Shown here: positions 37,601-52,600 of the stretch, piece after piece
Layout: the number at the start of each line of letters is the position of its first letter
How positions within the stretch are numbered: the first letter of the stretch is position 1
Origin: Elusimicrobiales bacterium
GTDB taxonomy: Bacteria > Elusimicrobiota > Elusimicrobia > Elusimicrobiales > UBA9959
DNA: 64,000 bases
Assembly: GCA_028688015.1 (NCBI GenBank)
Contig: JAQTZB010000010.1
Span: 44,931-108,930, forward strand
Reading direction: 5' to 3'
Program-made: the position numbers and the translations under genes
The notes under the pieces: generated by a model
Told to the model about the DNA's origin: nothing
The model's input: the letters and a program-made list of their open reading frames with translations, nothing else
The model's database searches: none

Positions 37601-40600
37601 CTTTCCCGCTCGCCCGCATCTATTCCCGGGTGCTGGTCTCCACGCCGCTGGCCGGCACCGGCTCCAGCGCGCAGACGGCGCCCTTCACCGGCCCCAGCAC
37701 CGCCGCCGTCTCCGTCACCGACCTGGAGACCTCGCAGTGCTTCGACGGCGGCGCCTTCGCCGGCTGCGCCGGCTCGCTGTGGCTGCCCGCGCAGGGGACG
37801 CCCGCCGCGTGGAACTGGAACGACAGCGACCTGCCGCTGGCCAACGACCACCGTTATTACATCCAGGCCAGGACCTCGGACCCGGCCGGCAACGATTCCT
37901 CCATCGCCGCCGTCACGGTCAAGTACGACCTGGAGAAGCCGACGTCCACGGTGCTGACGCCGGCCGCAGAGTTCGTGAACGCCGTCCCGTCCGTCTCGGG
38001 CCAGGCCAGCGACGAGCGCTTCGCGGCGCGGGTCTACGAATCCGCCCTGGGGACCTACACCGTCAGGATAGCCGTACGCCTGGTGGGCGGCGACTGGTGG
38101 AGCGGCTCGGCTTTCGACCAGCCGGAACCGTCCTGGTTCGAAGCCTACGCCGATACCTCTCCGTATTCCATGGGCCAGCCGCTGGTGAACTGGACTTACG
38201 CGCTGCCCGCCGGGCTGCAGTCCGCCATCGCCACCAACAAGCGCCAGAACTACCGCTTCGTGACCTACGCGTACGACCTGGCACTCAACAAGGAGTTCGG
38301 CCCGCCCGCGGCCCAGCCGCTGTCCGCCGATATCCCGCCTGAGGCCGGCCGCGTGGTGCAGTTCGACAACGAGGCCCCGATAGCCGTCACTACGGCCCCG
38401 GCCAACCTGTCTTACCAGAACAGCGCTCCCATGCTCTACGGCGTGGTGACCGATACCGGCGTGATCGCGGGGGTGCACGTGCTGGTCAAGGCGCGCGGCA
38501 GCTTCAACGCCACCTGGAACTGGGAGACCAGCTCCTGGGACGACAGTTCTGTCAGCCACGTCAACTGGAGCACCGCCACTTACGCCAACGGCGCCTGGTC
38601 GCTGGCGCTGCCCTCGCTGGTGGCCGTGGACAGCCATAAGATCTCGGTCTGGACCCGCGCCTGGGACAAGGCCGGCAACTGGCAGGCCACGCCCTCCAAA
38701 GCGCAGGTGGACGCCAACCTGAACGCCGACAATTCCCCGGCCTATTACTTCACCTACGACGCCACGCTGCCGAGCACTAACTTCACGGTGCCGCAGGCGG
38801 CCGCCCTGGCCGTCTCCACCGGCCTGATAGCCGGTACGGCCTTCGATGCCGGCATCGAGCCCGCCGGCGTCAGCGAGGTCCGCCTGAAACTCAAGCGCTC
38901 CGACAACAGCTACTGGAGTTTCATCAATAACAACTGGGCCGCCGCCTCCGGGGATACCTTCGGCGTCAGCGGCATCCTGAACTGGAGCAAGGTGGTCAGC
39001 CCGGCCTCTCAGGAGGACGGTTACCAGTATACGCTCTATAGCTACGCCCGCGACCAGGCCCTGAACAACGTCTCCGGCGCGTCTTACTCCACGTTCACGT
39101 TCCTGGTGGACATGTCCACGCCGACTTCCAAGGTCGCCTTCCCCGTGCATAACAGCTTCATCGGCGCCGTGCCCGCCGTCAGCGGTACCGCGGACGACTC
39201 TATAGAATATCTCAAGGGCCTGGCCGCGCCGCAGAACTACGAGGCCGGCATCAGCACTTTCGCCGCCGGAGTAGAGGTGGCCATGCAGGAACTGCGCGGC
39301 AACCTGTGGTGGGACGGCGGGGCTTTTACTCAACCTTCCCGCCAGTGGAAGCCGGCGGTCTTTGCCGGCGCCTCTTCCGGCACCTGGACCTACAACCTGC
39401 CGGCCGGCGCCATCCAGGACGGCACCACTTATTACGCCATGAGCCGCGTGCGCGACATCCTGGGCCAGATGGAGACGCTGTACACGACCAACTACTTCAC
39501 CGGCGACACCACGCCGCCCACTTCGCGCGCGCTGGTGCCCATAGGCGAGGTCGCCTCGGTGTCGGCCATCTCCGGCACGGCGCACGATACCTACCCGGGC
39601 GAGCTGAAGGCCGGCTGGATGGTTCGCGTTTCGCTGCGCCAGAACACCGGCGTCGGCGCGCCGCGCTGTTACGACAATATCACTAATACTTTCGCCGCCT
39701 GCCCGGGTGGCCTGTACCCGAATAGCCGCATCTGGTTCACCACGGCCACCGTGGTCTACAACGCGGACCCGGCGCAGCCCAGCACCTGGACCTGGAACAC
39801 CTCCGGAGTCCCGTGGATCAACGAGAGCCAATACGACGTGATCGCGCTGGCCATAGACAAAGGCGGCAACGAGAAGTCGATGGGCGCCTTCGAGAACGTG
39901 GATACTAATTTCCTGCTCAAGACCCCCCGCCCGGTGGCCTACATCGACACGCCGATGGGGCCCGACGACCGCAACTTCAAGGCCGCCGACATGCTCAACA
40001 TCAAGGGCAGCGGTTCCAACCTGCGCGACTCCGACAGCGTGCAGATCCGCCTGCGGCGCGACATCGGGGCGACCGCCTGGTGGTACGAACCCACGCTGTC
40101 GTGGGTCAGCTACGATACCTACACCTACGTCAGCCACGTCGGCGGCGCCTGGGTGCAGGCGATCAACGGCCCGGCGGCCTTCACCGTGGACAACGCCTCT
40201 TATACCGTTACGGTCACCCCCTACAACTCTTCCAACGAGGCCGGCGACAACGCCGAACGGCGCATGGTGATAGACAATACCAAACCGGTCGGCGCCATCC
40301 AGTCCCCCGGCGTCGCCAGCATCAACCTGATGCCGGCTATCTGGGGCACCGCGAGCGACCCCACTAACATAACCCAGCCCTCGCTGCAGCAGGGTTTCGG
40401 CGGCGCCGTCTATATCAGGGTCAAAGACGTGGAGAACGGGTATTACTGGACCGGCTCCAGTTTTTCGGTCAACACCTCGGACCTGAGCACTAACTATACC
40501 GCAGATGTTACGGTGAACTGGTCCACGACCACGGTGGTCAACCCGGCCCTGCAGGACGGCCGCCGCTACCGCTTGCTGCTGCTGCCCAAGGACAAAGCCG

Positions 40601-43600
40601 GCAACGTAGAGAACAACGAGAGCAGCATGGCCTCTTATCAGGTGCTCTTCGACACCAGCCCGCCGGCCAGTTACCTTGCCTTCCCGGGCGACAGGCAGGT
40701 CCTGCGCAGCCTGACAGGGATCTCCGGCACGGCTTACGACCCGCTGGGCGTCTATTCGCCCAATTACAAATCCGACCTGCGCACCGTAGAGTTGCAGATC
40801 TACGACGTGCAGGCCGACAAGCGCTGGGAGCACGGCTCTGGCGGCTTCGCCATCTCCGCCTCCTCTTTCAACGTGGCCGCCGGTACGGATACCTGGACCT
40901 ACTCGCATCCTAACCTGGAATCCGCGCTGGGCTCCGGCAAGGACTACGTGTTGAACGTGCGGGCGCTGGACTTCGCCGCCAACCTTCAGCCCGGCTTTAC
41001 CAGCGGCGTCTCTTCGAGGACGTTTATCTGGGACAGGACGCCGCCCACCTCGCTGATCACGCAGCCGCTGCATCTGCAACAGTACAAGCCCGGCGGCCTG
41101 ACCGGCAATAACGCCTTCAACGGCAGCGCCGCCGACGCGCCGCTGCCCTTCGTGGGCGTGCTGCTCAGCACGCCGCAGATCCACCTGAGCTACCTGGCCG
41201 GGGAGACCACCTATTACTGGACCGGCTCGGCCTTCAGTTCCTGGACCGTCACCTTCGACGGGGCCTGGCAGAACGCGGTGGGCTCCGATACCTGGCGCTA
41301 TCCCTTCGACGGGGCTAACTGGGTCTCCGACCGCGACTATACGTTGCGCGTGCGCGCCTTCGACAAAGCAGAACCCATGGATGCCCGCGGCGGCAACGAG
41401 CAGAACCCCTGGACCGTGCACAATTTCGTGGTGGACGGCACGCCGCCGACTTCAAGGGTCTCCACGCCCACGGCTAACAGCTACATCCAGGCCGGCCTCG
41501 CCGAGATCTCGGGCACCAGCTTCGGCGGCCTGTCGGGCCTGGCCGCGGCCGGCGGCCTGAAATTGCGCATCTCGCACGTGCTCTCCGGCGACGTTTATTA
41601 CTGGCGCGGCACCGCCGCCCTCGGCTGGAGCTCCAACACCGTCACCGACCTGCCGGTGGACTATACCTCTTCGGCCTCCACCATCACGTGGCGCTACCCG
41701 CCGCTCACCTACGAGCCGCCCACCATTTCCACGGATAACCACGTGTATACCATCTCTATAGCCGGTCTGGATAAATCAGGCAACGTCGAGGCCCCGGCAT
41801 CAATAACCGTCACCTCGGACTTCAACTATCCGTCCATAGTGATCTCCACGCCGATGGCCGCCGCCGGCGCTTTCTACGGCCCCAACCGGGCCAGCGGCGA
41901 CCTGCTGGGCAGCTCGGTCGACAGCCCCGCCGGCATAGTGCCGCCGGTGCTTGCGCAGATCTCCAACCTGTCCGAAAGCGGCGCCATTAAGCCCAAGTGG
42001 GACGGGTCGGCCTGGCAGGTGACCGCCTCTACCTGGCTCGCCGTTTCCGGAGTGGGGTCCTGGTCCTACACGCCGCCCGCCTGGCCGCTTAACAAGCGCT
42101 TCCGCGTGGAACTCAAGGCCACCGACAACGCCGGCAACGTGGTGCCCGACGGCGTCTACTCCCGCGACCTCATCTTCGACTCCAACCGCGCGTCGAGCAC
42201 CATCACGGCCCCTTCGCATCCCTTCCACAACGCCTCCAGCGCTGCGGTCTTCTCCGGCGGCGCGGCGGACTGGGTGGCCGCCCCCGCCGTGGAGGCGATG
42301 AGCGGCCTGGCGCCCGACGGCGTGGAAGTGCAGATAGCCGATCCTACCGGCAACACCTTCAACGGCTCCGCGTTCGCCGGCGCAGGCAACTGGCGCCGCG
42401 CTACGGTGACCCCGGTCGCGCAGGTGGCCGACGGCGTTATAGGGGTGAACATTATCTCCGGTGCCAACTGGTCCTATCCTTCCGGCGGCGACACCTGGCC
42501 TCCGGCCCTTACCGAGGGCTCCACCTATACCGTGCGCTCGCGCGCCACGGACCGCTCGCTCAACCAGGAGCTCTACCAGGAGCGCTCCTTCTGCTACGAC
42601 AACTCCGCGCCCACGGCCACGATAACTATGCCGGGCAATAACCGGGCCTACACGGCGCTGCCTTCCATCTCGGGCACCTTCCTCGAGCAGTACAGCGCGC
42701 TGGACCCCGTCAGCGGCATCCAGATCGCCGTGCAGGATAACGCGCTGCTGACATACTGGAACGGCTCGGGCTGGGATCCGGCCGCCAGCTGGAACGAGGC
42801 CGTCCATTGGCGCAACGCCGACAGCCTCGGCGGCGGCGTCTGGAGCCTTACAGATCCCGCCCTGGTGGCCGAATTTAACGCGCTGCTGGCTTCCAACGCC
42901 TCGCTGCAGTACCGCCTCTACATCCGGGCGAAAGACCTGGCCGGCAACCGCTCGCGGCCCGGCGCCGCGGCCCCGCTGAATCCCGAGGTGCTCTTCACGC
43001 TGGACCCGATCGTGCCCGTCTCCTCAGTGACCTACCCGGCCCACGGCGCCTACCTCAGCTCGCCCATCACCGGCGTAAGCGGTACGGCGGTTGACCCGGG
43101 CATGGGCGTGGCTTCCGGGCTGTCGGCGGTCAGTATGCGCATCTCGCGCCTGGACTCCCTGAGCGCCCGCACCTACTATCACTGGGGCCTCAATACCTGG
43201 ACCACCACCAGCGTCGGCGTCTGGAATTTCATGGCCGTCGACGGCGCCCTGAGTCCCTGGGTTAAATCCATCCCGGCCAGCGCCTTTACCGGCGCCAACG
43301 GCGCCGACGGGTACCGTTTCGAGGTGCAGGCGCAGGCGGTGGACAATACGCAGCCGGTCAACGGCGGGCCCAACACCGAGGTGCTCTACGCCACCGCCAC
43401 CTTCCTGGTGGACTTCAGCACGCCTGCGCTCGCTATCGGGCAGCCCCTGCACCTGTCCTACAAACAGACAGTCTCCTCGTTCACCGGCACCGCGCAGGAC
43501 CCGGTGGCCGGCGGCGGCATCCCCTCGCAGCTGTCGACCATAGAATACGACCTGACCGACACCGACGCCAAGCCCAACCGCTATTGGAATTTCAACACCG

Positions 43601-46600
43601 GCCTGTGGGTGGCCGGCTACGTTTCCAGCGTTACCGCCGCCTCTTCTAACTGGACAGTGACGGCCCTCCCCCAGAACAAGGCCGCTGGCCTGGATTCCTG
43701 GGCGGTCGGGCGCTCCAGCGCCACGTTCCTGCTGCGCGCGAAGGCGACCGACAGGGCGGGCAACTACTCCTCTTTCGCCCTGAATTATTCCACCTTCACG
43801 CTGGATCTGATGCAGCCGGATTCCAAGATCTCTTCGCCGCCCACCGAGGACGGTTACTATATGGTGGTCAGCAGCATTGTGGGCACCGCAGCCGACTTCA
43901 CTTCCGGCATCTCCACGGTGCAGATACGGATCCAGCAGGACCTGGCGACGCAGGCCCCGGAATGCACCGACCCGCTTAACAACGATAAGTACTGGAACGG
44001 CTCCGGCTGGCAGTCCGGCGAGAAGTGGCTCGGCGTGGACTCTTACAGCTCCGGTGACAACGCGTGGAATTTCAACGCCGCCGGCGTCGTGTTCCGCGCC
44101 TATTGCTACTATATCGTCAAGTCCAGCGCCGCCGACAACGTGACCAACGGCGAACTGACCTGGGGCTCGCGCCGCTTCCGCTTCATGCCGCCGCCCTCAG
44201 CTACGCGCATTACCGTGCCTGAAAACCTTAAGTTCTTCAAGTCGCTGACCCAGGTGAAGGGCACGGCCAACGCCGATACCAAGCGGCTGGAACTCCTGAT
44301 CCAGCGCGAAAGCGACAAGTATTACTGGAATTTCGTCTCTTCGGCCTGGCAGGATACCGTTATCAGTACCTCTATCCCGGCGCCCCCGGGCGGGGGGATC
44401 TGGACCTACGCGGCCAATGTGCCGGCGCTGGTCAGCGGTTCCTCTTATACCTTCCGTTCCGTGGGTGTCAGTTACTCGGACGTTAACGAGGTCGGTCCTG
44501 TGGACAACAAGGCCTACTACGATACGGACAGCCCGGCGGCGCTGGTACAGCTCCCGGCGGCGGCCCAGGCCTATTATAACTCGCTGCCCAGGCTCGGCGG
44601 CACGGCGCAGGACCCGCCCGGCGCCAGCCCTCCGGCCGCCGGTATCAGGAAGGTCTGGGCTTCGCTGAAAGCGTTGAACGGGGCACAGACCGGTAAATTC
44701 TGGGATAACGCCACCTCGGCCTTCACCGAAAGCTGGAACCAGTCCGGCAACGAGGGTACCTATTACGTGGCCGCTTCGTCGTGGGATTACGTGGTCTCCG
44801 CCCCGGTTACGGCCTATATCAACGGCGTCCTTTACGAAGCCAGCGCCAAATCCCTCGACGCGACCCTGAGCAACGACGCGCTGACCGGCAACGAGTCCGG
44901 CTTCTCGGCGCTCAATACCTTCAATTTCGACGTCACCGTTCCCACGGCCGTAGTCACCGCGGTGGCGCCCGGCCAGAGCCGCTCCGGGGTGAGCGTGGCC
45001 AGCGGCACGCTGCAGGAGGAGATGGTGCTGGCCAACGTGGGCCAGCAGCCCGGCGCGCAGATCGCCGGCGTCAAGGTCCGCATCCGCGACAATAAACTTT
45101 CACAGTACTGGGACGGCGGCGGCTGGAATTCCAGCCCGCTGGTCTGGGCCGACGCCGTGGTGCACGAATCCTCGTGGTCCCTGGCAGGCGTGCCCGCCTG
45201 GGCCGACGACGGCTCCTTCACGCTGTGGGCGGAGGCTTCTGACAAGGCCGGCAACGTGCAATCCCTCTTCTCCGGCAACGGTTCCTCTGTCACGTTCACG
45301 ACCGACAAGACAGCTCCCGCTCTGGCCGTGATCACGCCCGCGGCCAACAGCAAGATCTCCTCCGTGGTGCAGGTCTCTGGCACGGCCAACGACCCCAACT
45401 GGCAGACCAATTCCGGCATAGCCAACCAGAACAATATCGAGGTGCAGGTCTCTTACCTCTACCTGGGCGACACCTATTATTACGACGGCGCCGTCACCTT
45501 CTCGTCCTACACGCTCAACGATTCCAACTCCTGGAAGAACGCGATAGCCTGGACCGTGGTGGGCCCGTCCTCGGGCACCTGGACCTACAACCCCGGCGGC
45601 CTCGCGGGCGCTATAGAGGCCAACAAGGACCGGGTCTACGCTTTCAGGGCGCGGGCGAAGGACAACGCTATCCCCGCCGCCAACGTTTCCGCGCCGGTGG
45701 GCAATTATAACGTGGTCTACGACCACACCGTTCCCGTCTCCAGTGTTACCTACCCGACGCAGGGCCTGCGGGTGCGCACGCTGCCGGCCATAACCGGCAC
45801 CGCCGACGACAACCTGGCCGGCATCTCGACTTTGGCGCAGCTCGAGGTTTCCATCGCCGAGGTCTCGCCCGCCGCCGGGCACTGGAACGGCGTCTTCCCC
45901 GGCACCTTCACGCTCACCTCGGAAACCTTCCAGCCCCTCAGCGCTGTTTCGCTGGAGGCCTCCTATGTCGGCACCGCCTGGAGCTTCAAGGCCCCGAACC
46001 TGCGGGACGGCTACACCTACCGCGTGAGGGTGCGCGCCTCGGACGACGTGTCGCCGCCCAATACCGAGACCGCGGGCTCCGGACTCACCTTTACTTACGA
46101 CACCACGTGGCCCGACGCCGTGGTCACTTACCCGTACAGCCTGCCGGATTCGCGCGGCAACCTGAAAGCCCTGGCCACCGTGGCCGGCACCGCCTACGAG
46201 GAGTTCACCATCAAGTCCGCCTCCATCGCCGTGCAGGAGGTGGACAGCGGCCTTTATTACGACACGCAGTCCTCCACGTTCAACTCCGCCGGCGCCAGGT
46301 GGATAACGGCGGCCATTACCGGCGCGGGGCCCAGCTACGCGTGGACGGCCGCCGCGCCCCCGCTGACGGACAACAAGAACTACAATATTTACGTGACGGC
46401 AGACGACGTGGCCGGCAACGCCCTGCCGCCGCCGTCCGCCACCGTCATCCGCTACGACGTGGCCCCGCCGCTGTCGCGCCCGGTGACACCGGCCGACGGC
46501 TCCTTCCTGAAGGCGCTGGCCTCCGTGACGGGTACCGCGCAGGACGTGAATTCCAATCCTTCCGCCTCGGCCGTGACCATAGGCTCGCAGATCAGGATCC

Positions 46601-49600
46601 AGCGCGACGACGGGCAGTACTGGACGGGCGCCACGTGGGGCGCCAATACCTGGCTGGGCGCGGTGACCGGCTCGCCCTGGAGCAAGTCCTCCCAGCTGCC
46701 GCCTTCCGACAATTCCACCGGCCTGGAGGACGGCCGCGTCTATTCCGTGATGACGCGCGCCTACGATGTGGCCGGGAACACCGAGACGCCTACGGCGGTC
46801 AACTCCTTCCGCTTCGACGTGTCCAGCCCCACGGCCCACATCCTGACGCCGCAGCACGCCGCCAGGTACATAACTCTGCCCCAGGTCTCCGGCACCGCCA
46901 CCGACACCTTTAACGTGGATTACCCGCGCGTCAGGGTCTACGACATTACGCTGAACCGCTACTGGCTGGATTCCGGCGTCTGCGGCGGCCTGCCCAGGAC
47001 CCTGTCGTGGGTGGGCAACGCCGACCTCTGCGACGGCTTCCCCGAGATCTGGAACGTCTCCGTTGACTCTTCCTCCGCCGGCGGCGTCTTCAACTGGCGC
47101 TACGACTCGGCGTCGCTGGCCTGGCCCAACCGCGACAGCGGCCTGCGCGTGGAGACCAAGGTGCTCGACCGCGCCGGCAACTACACGGTCACCTCCTCCA
47201 CGTTCAGCTTCGACAACGTGGCGCCGGCCTCGCGCATCACCTATCCGCCGGTGGACGGCACGCTGTATTCCTCCATGACCGCCATCACCGGCACCTCGTA
47301 CGACCTGACCTCGCTGGTCAACGACGTGCGCATCCGGATGTGGTACCTTTCCGGTTCCGCCACCTATTACTGGCAGCCCACCGTGCCGCACTGGTCCGCT
47401 TCCGACACCGGCTGGTGGTCCATCGCCAACGGCCCCGGCGGCAAGGACGTCACCAATCACTGGGACTACAATGATGTAACCTTCGACTTCGCCAACCCGG
47501 GCGCCAATAACTTCGCCTGGAAGGAAGGCACGCACGACGGCCTGGGCGGCGGCGATACCGGCAACGGCAAGACCTTCTACATCGTGACGCGCGCCGTGGA
47601 CGCCACCACCAACCAGGAAGTATCGCTGGCTACGCGCACGTTCCGGTTCGACAACGTGCCGCCGCTGTCCGCCCCTGTGCAGCCCGGCCCCGAGACCGCC
47701 TATAACGCCAGCAACCTGCCGTTCCTGCACGGCACTTCGGCCGATGCGGTCACCACCGTGGCGTCGGCCAAAGTCTCTATACGCGTGCTTGACGAAGCCG
47801 GCGGCCCCAAGTACTTCGACGGCTCCACCGGGTTCGTCAACGACGCCGAGACCTGGCTGGCCGTATCCAACCTCTACCCGTCCTCCTGGACCTACAGCAG
47901 CGGCATGCTCACGCTGACCGACAAGCGCCATTACCTGGTCAAATCTTCGGCCACCGATTCCATCGGCAACGTGCAGAACGTCGTCGGCCAGTCGCGCTTC
48001 CTCTACGACACTACCGAGCCCCAGTCGGTGGTGGTCAACCCCGTCAACACGATGGTGTACAACGACAACAAGGCGCTTGTCGGCAATTCCTCCGACCCCG
48101 GCTTCACCTCGGGTATCGACGGCACCGGCTCCGGCGTCTACCCCGAGGCCGCCAATCCTTGGCACCGCGGCAAGGTGGAGGTCCTGGTGTTCCAGGACGC
48201 CGACCCGATGCTGGCTTCGGCCGGCCCGATCAACGCCGGCGGCTATGACGATACCGGCTATTTCTGGAACGGCTCCACCTGGACGCCCTCCGCCGGCGGC
48301 GAGACCTGGGTGCCGGCTCAGTTCACCGACTCCCTGGGTAACTGGCAGTTCACCGGCCTGGTCTGCGACGACGACGCCGAGCGCGCGGCCCATACCTGCT
48401 GGGTCCGCGGTGAATCTTATTCCTCGTGGGTGCGCGTGACCGATAACGCCGGCAACACCGAGGGCATCGTGGACTCCGGGCCCAAGTTCTACATCGCCGC
48501 CCCGGCGCAGAGCTTCCTGGTGACGGTGGCGGCCAACCCGATGACCGCCGGCTCCGACGTCAACCTTGAGGTCACCGCGAAGGACGGCGCGAACGGCACC
48601 GGCAGCACCGCCCGCGCCTACCAGGGCACCGTCAACTTCTACGCCGACGGCATGCCTGGCGGCCCGGAGGTGATGGATAACGACGACGTGCCGGACGATT
48701 ACCGCGGCCTGCCGCAGCAGTACGTCTTCAAGCCCAGCGACTACGGCGTCAAGCTCTTCCAGGTCCGCATGCGCAAGGCCGGCGCCAACCGCATAGTGCG
48801 CTCCGAGGACAGCGTCAACCCCGCCATCTTCGGCTCGCGCAGCGTGACGGTCAACCCGACCGTCGCCGACCGCGTGCAGGTGATCGCCGACTTCGACCCC
48901 GCCGGCCAGCAGCCTTCGCCCGGCCGCACCGAGGTGGGGGTGGAGGGCAGCACCGGCGCGCCGCGCACCAAGCCGGCCGGCTCCAGCGTGCCGTTCCTGC
49001 TGCAGGTGACCGACAAATACTGGAACCTCGTGGTCTCCTCGGCGGCGCACGTCTACCTGCAGGACAGCGACCCGAATAACAATAACCTCTCGGCTGACGG
49101 CTACGTGGACTTTATCGGTTCCACCACTGTCAACCGGACGCTGGTTTCCGCGACGGCCTCCGGGTGGACCGTTTCCGCCTCCGGCCACGGCGTTTACACC
49201 AACGCCCGCAACCCTTCCTCCGCCGTGCCGGTGGTGGCGCAGACGGCGGACCGCCTGCTGGCGCTGTTCCCCGGCGAGACCCGCGTGCAGGGCAAGTGGG
49301 ATGTGCAGCCCTTCGGTAAGACCGGGGCGTCCGCCGACCTGCTCGCCGGCACCACCTTCCAGGTGGCCGTTTACGGCGTAGATCCCTATTACAACACCGA
49401 CACCTCGGCCGCGTTCAAGGTCTATTCGGCGATCACCACGGACCTGTATGACGTGAACCCGGCCTCCAATACCCTGGCGGCGGGCGCCACCTCTTTCATC
49501 TTCACTCCGGTGACCGCCGGCACGCATACTATTAAAGCCGAGAGCTCCGCGCTGCCTTCCGCCACCTCCTCCTACTTCACGCCTTCGCCCGTGAAGGTCT

Positions 49601-52600
49601 GGTGGAACAGGCCGGTCAAACTGCACGTCACCGCGCCCGGCCAGGGCCTGCTGCCCGGCCTGCCGCCCTACGGCGCCAACCCGTCCACCGGCGGCAAGTC
49701 CGGCGGCCCGGCCACGCTGACCGCCGGCGCCACGGCTCAGTTCACCGTCTACCTGGTGGACGAATACTATAACGTGGTGCGCGGCACTACCCCTTTCATG
49801 ACGGACAAGTCGTCCAACACGCCGCAGGTGCAGATCGATTTCCTCAACGATCCCAACATCCAGGGGCGCGGCATGCACGAGAGCCCTTACCGGCGCAGCC
49901 TGATAAACGGCTCCACCGATTTCCCGGTGATCCCCGTCACGCGCAACCCGGCCCCGGGCCTGTCCGTGCGCGTCACCGACACCGGCCTTACCGGCACCTT
50001 CTTCAGCACGGATACCGTCACCGGCATACCCGTGGACCCCGCCCCGGCGCGGCACCTGCTGCTGCTGGTGCCCAACGAGGCGGCCGCCGAGGGCGCGCTA
50101 GGCTGGAAGACCGGCACGGCCGGCCCGCTGACGGCCGGCGCCACTTACACTCTCACCGTGCGCGCCGTGGACGACTTCGGCAACCTCGTCAGCGACGGCC
50201 GCCGCGTTCAGATAACCTCCAACGATATCTACGCGTCCACGCACGCCGCCCAGTCGCTGGCCAACGGCTCGGCGGACATTCTGAGCTTCCTGCCCAGCGC
50301 CGCCACCGCCAACCTGGTGATCACCGCGGCCGACGCGGACACGATAGAGCCTAAGCTGTCCACCGGCACCGATTACAACATCGCGGTGGTGCCCGGCGCG
50401 GCCTCCCGCCTGATAGTGCTGCTGCCCACGCAGTACCTGGTGCCCGGCAAGGTGGTAGCGCCCTTCGGCGTGCAGGGGGAGATCTCCACCCAGACCGCCG
50501 GCGTCTACTTCGACGCGCAGGTTTACGCGGCCGACTCTCGCTATAACCGCGTGGACGACGCCGCGCTGGACAAGACGCTGCGCGTCACGACCAACGACAC
50601 TTTTGCGGGCCCCGCCGCCGACGGCGTGCTGGGCAGCGCCTACACCATGGTGGACGGGAGCGCCACTATCAATAACGTCTACCTGCGTACTGCCGGCTCC
50701 CGGACCCTTACCGTGAACGACAACAGCGGTACCGTGCCGCCGCTCGGGACCACCGTCAGCGGCGGCCTGCTCCTGGTGCCTCACACCCCCACCAGGCTGC
50801 GCGCCCTGGTGCCCAACGAGACGCGGGTGTCCGGGTCCACCACCAACGGCCGCACTGGCCCCGTCCCGGCCCAGCAGGCCGGCGTACCGTTTACCGTTAC
50901 GGTCGACCTCACCGACGCTTTCTGGAACCTTACCCCGGGCGCCAGCCAGGAGGTCCGCCTTACGGCTAACGACCCAACGGCCCTGGTGGTCCCGGCCTCG
51001 CAGATAATCACGGGCTCGGCCACCTTTACCGTCACGCCCATCAGGGCCGGCAGCACCGTGCTGACCGCCCAACCGGTGGCGCCCGGTGTCCTCGGCGGGC
51101 CTGTGCTGGCGCAGGACGTCGCAACTACGGTCACCGTCTCTCCCGGCGTGCCCCGCCGCCTGCTGCTGACGCTGCCGGGCGAGAGCTTCAGCCAGCCCGC
51201 TTCCAACGGCAAGACCGGAGTGGCCGCGGCGCAGACAGTGGACGCCACCTTCGGCGTGCGCGTCGGCGTGGTTGACGACTACTTCAACCTCGTGCCGGGC
51301 CGGCCGGTGGACGTAAAACTGAATACCCCCACCGACATCTACGCGCCCGCGGTGGCCACCGTGGCGGTCAATACCGCCTTCGGCTATACCGACCTGATCT
51401 TCCTGTCCATGCGCCGCGCGGCCACCCATTACCTGTCCGCCACGGACTTCGGCGGCTCGGGCCTGGTGGACGACCCCAAGTCTTCCACGTTCACGCTGCG
51501 CCCCGCGGACCCCGTGGGCCTGCAGCTGCTGCTGCCCGGCGAGATAGCGCTGCCCGGCTCCGGCGATTACCTGGCCGGGGCCAGCGGCAAGGCCTTGGCG
51601 GCCTCAACCCAGACCGCCGGCACCGGCTTCATGGCCACCATCAACCTGGTGGACAAGTACATGAACGTCTACCAGGACCTGTCGGTGGGCCCCACGGTGT
51701 ACCTGGTCACCTCGGACATCTACGATATCGATTCCGACAGCGTTCCGCTCAATTTCGGCAGCAAGCAGTTGCCGCTGAACCTGGTCACCCGCACTTCGGC
51801 CGCTTCGGTCAAGGTTTTCCCGCAGGACGCGGGGGACAACTACGTCTGCTTCGGCAACCCGGGCGGCGTCTGCCGCAACGACAACACGGCGGCCAGGGAC
51901 TCTTTCAAGGTTTACGCTTCCACGGCCGTGCGGCTGGAGGTGGTGCTGCCCGGCCAGACGCTGGCGGAGGGCAAGTGCGCCGTCAGCCCGCCGTGCCGCA
52001 ACACCTCTTTCGCCTGGCCCGGCCGCAGCGGCCCGCCCTCGCAGCATACCATCGGCACCGGGGCCCTGTTCGCCGGTGTCTTCCTGACCGACCTGTTCTT
52101 CAACAAGGTCACAGAGGGCACCGGTCCCTCGCAGGATACCAACCCGCCGGCCGTGATGCCAGAGGTGCGCGTCACCACGCCCAACGATCCCAAGCCGCTG
52201 CCCCCGACCGCGCAGACGCTGGCCAACGGCAGCGCCGTGTTCGCGGTGGACGCCCGCACCTCCATCAGCAGCTACACGGTGATGGCCGCCACCACGCCGG
52301 CCTCAGCCGCGGACTACGCCTCCGGCCTCTCCACGATGACGGTGAACCCCGGCCCGGCGGTCAGCATGTCCTTCGTGGTGGCCTCCACGGTGGTCGTGGC
52401 AGGCGTGCCTTTCTCCGCCCAGCTGTACGTGACGGATAATTACAGCAATGTCTGCTCCACCGGCCCCAACGTCTACCTGGGCACGGCGGCCTTCGTGGTT
52501 ACGGACAGGGTCAACTCCATCCAGGACCCGACTCTTGCCGACACCGTGACCGGCTACGTCTCGGCCGATTACGGCGTTAAGAACCTGGTCAACTGGTTCA

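Noticed and set aside
26878..48510. The giant gene as several fused or frameshifted genes
   Set aside because: The frame is continuous, repeat types change without internal ribosome sites or signal peptides, and only one CTD occurs, at the very end.
45100..50055. Very long open frames on the minus strand across the giant gene (also near 24655-28167, 32383-36303, 37321-41421 and 57913-61698)
   Set aside because: They are in antisense to a frame with clear, repeated protein domains. Their translations are low-complexity Gly/Ala/Val/His/Arg-rich sequence, as expected from strong G/C bias at third codon positions of the sense gene.
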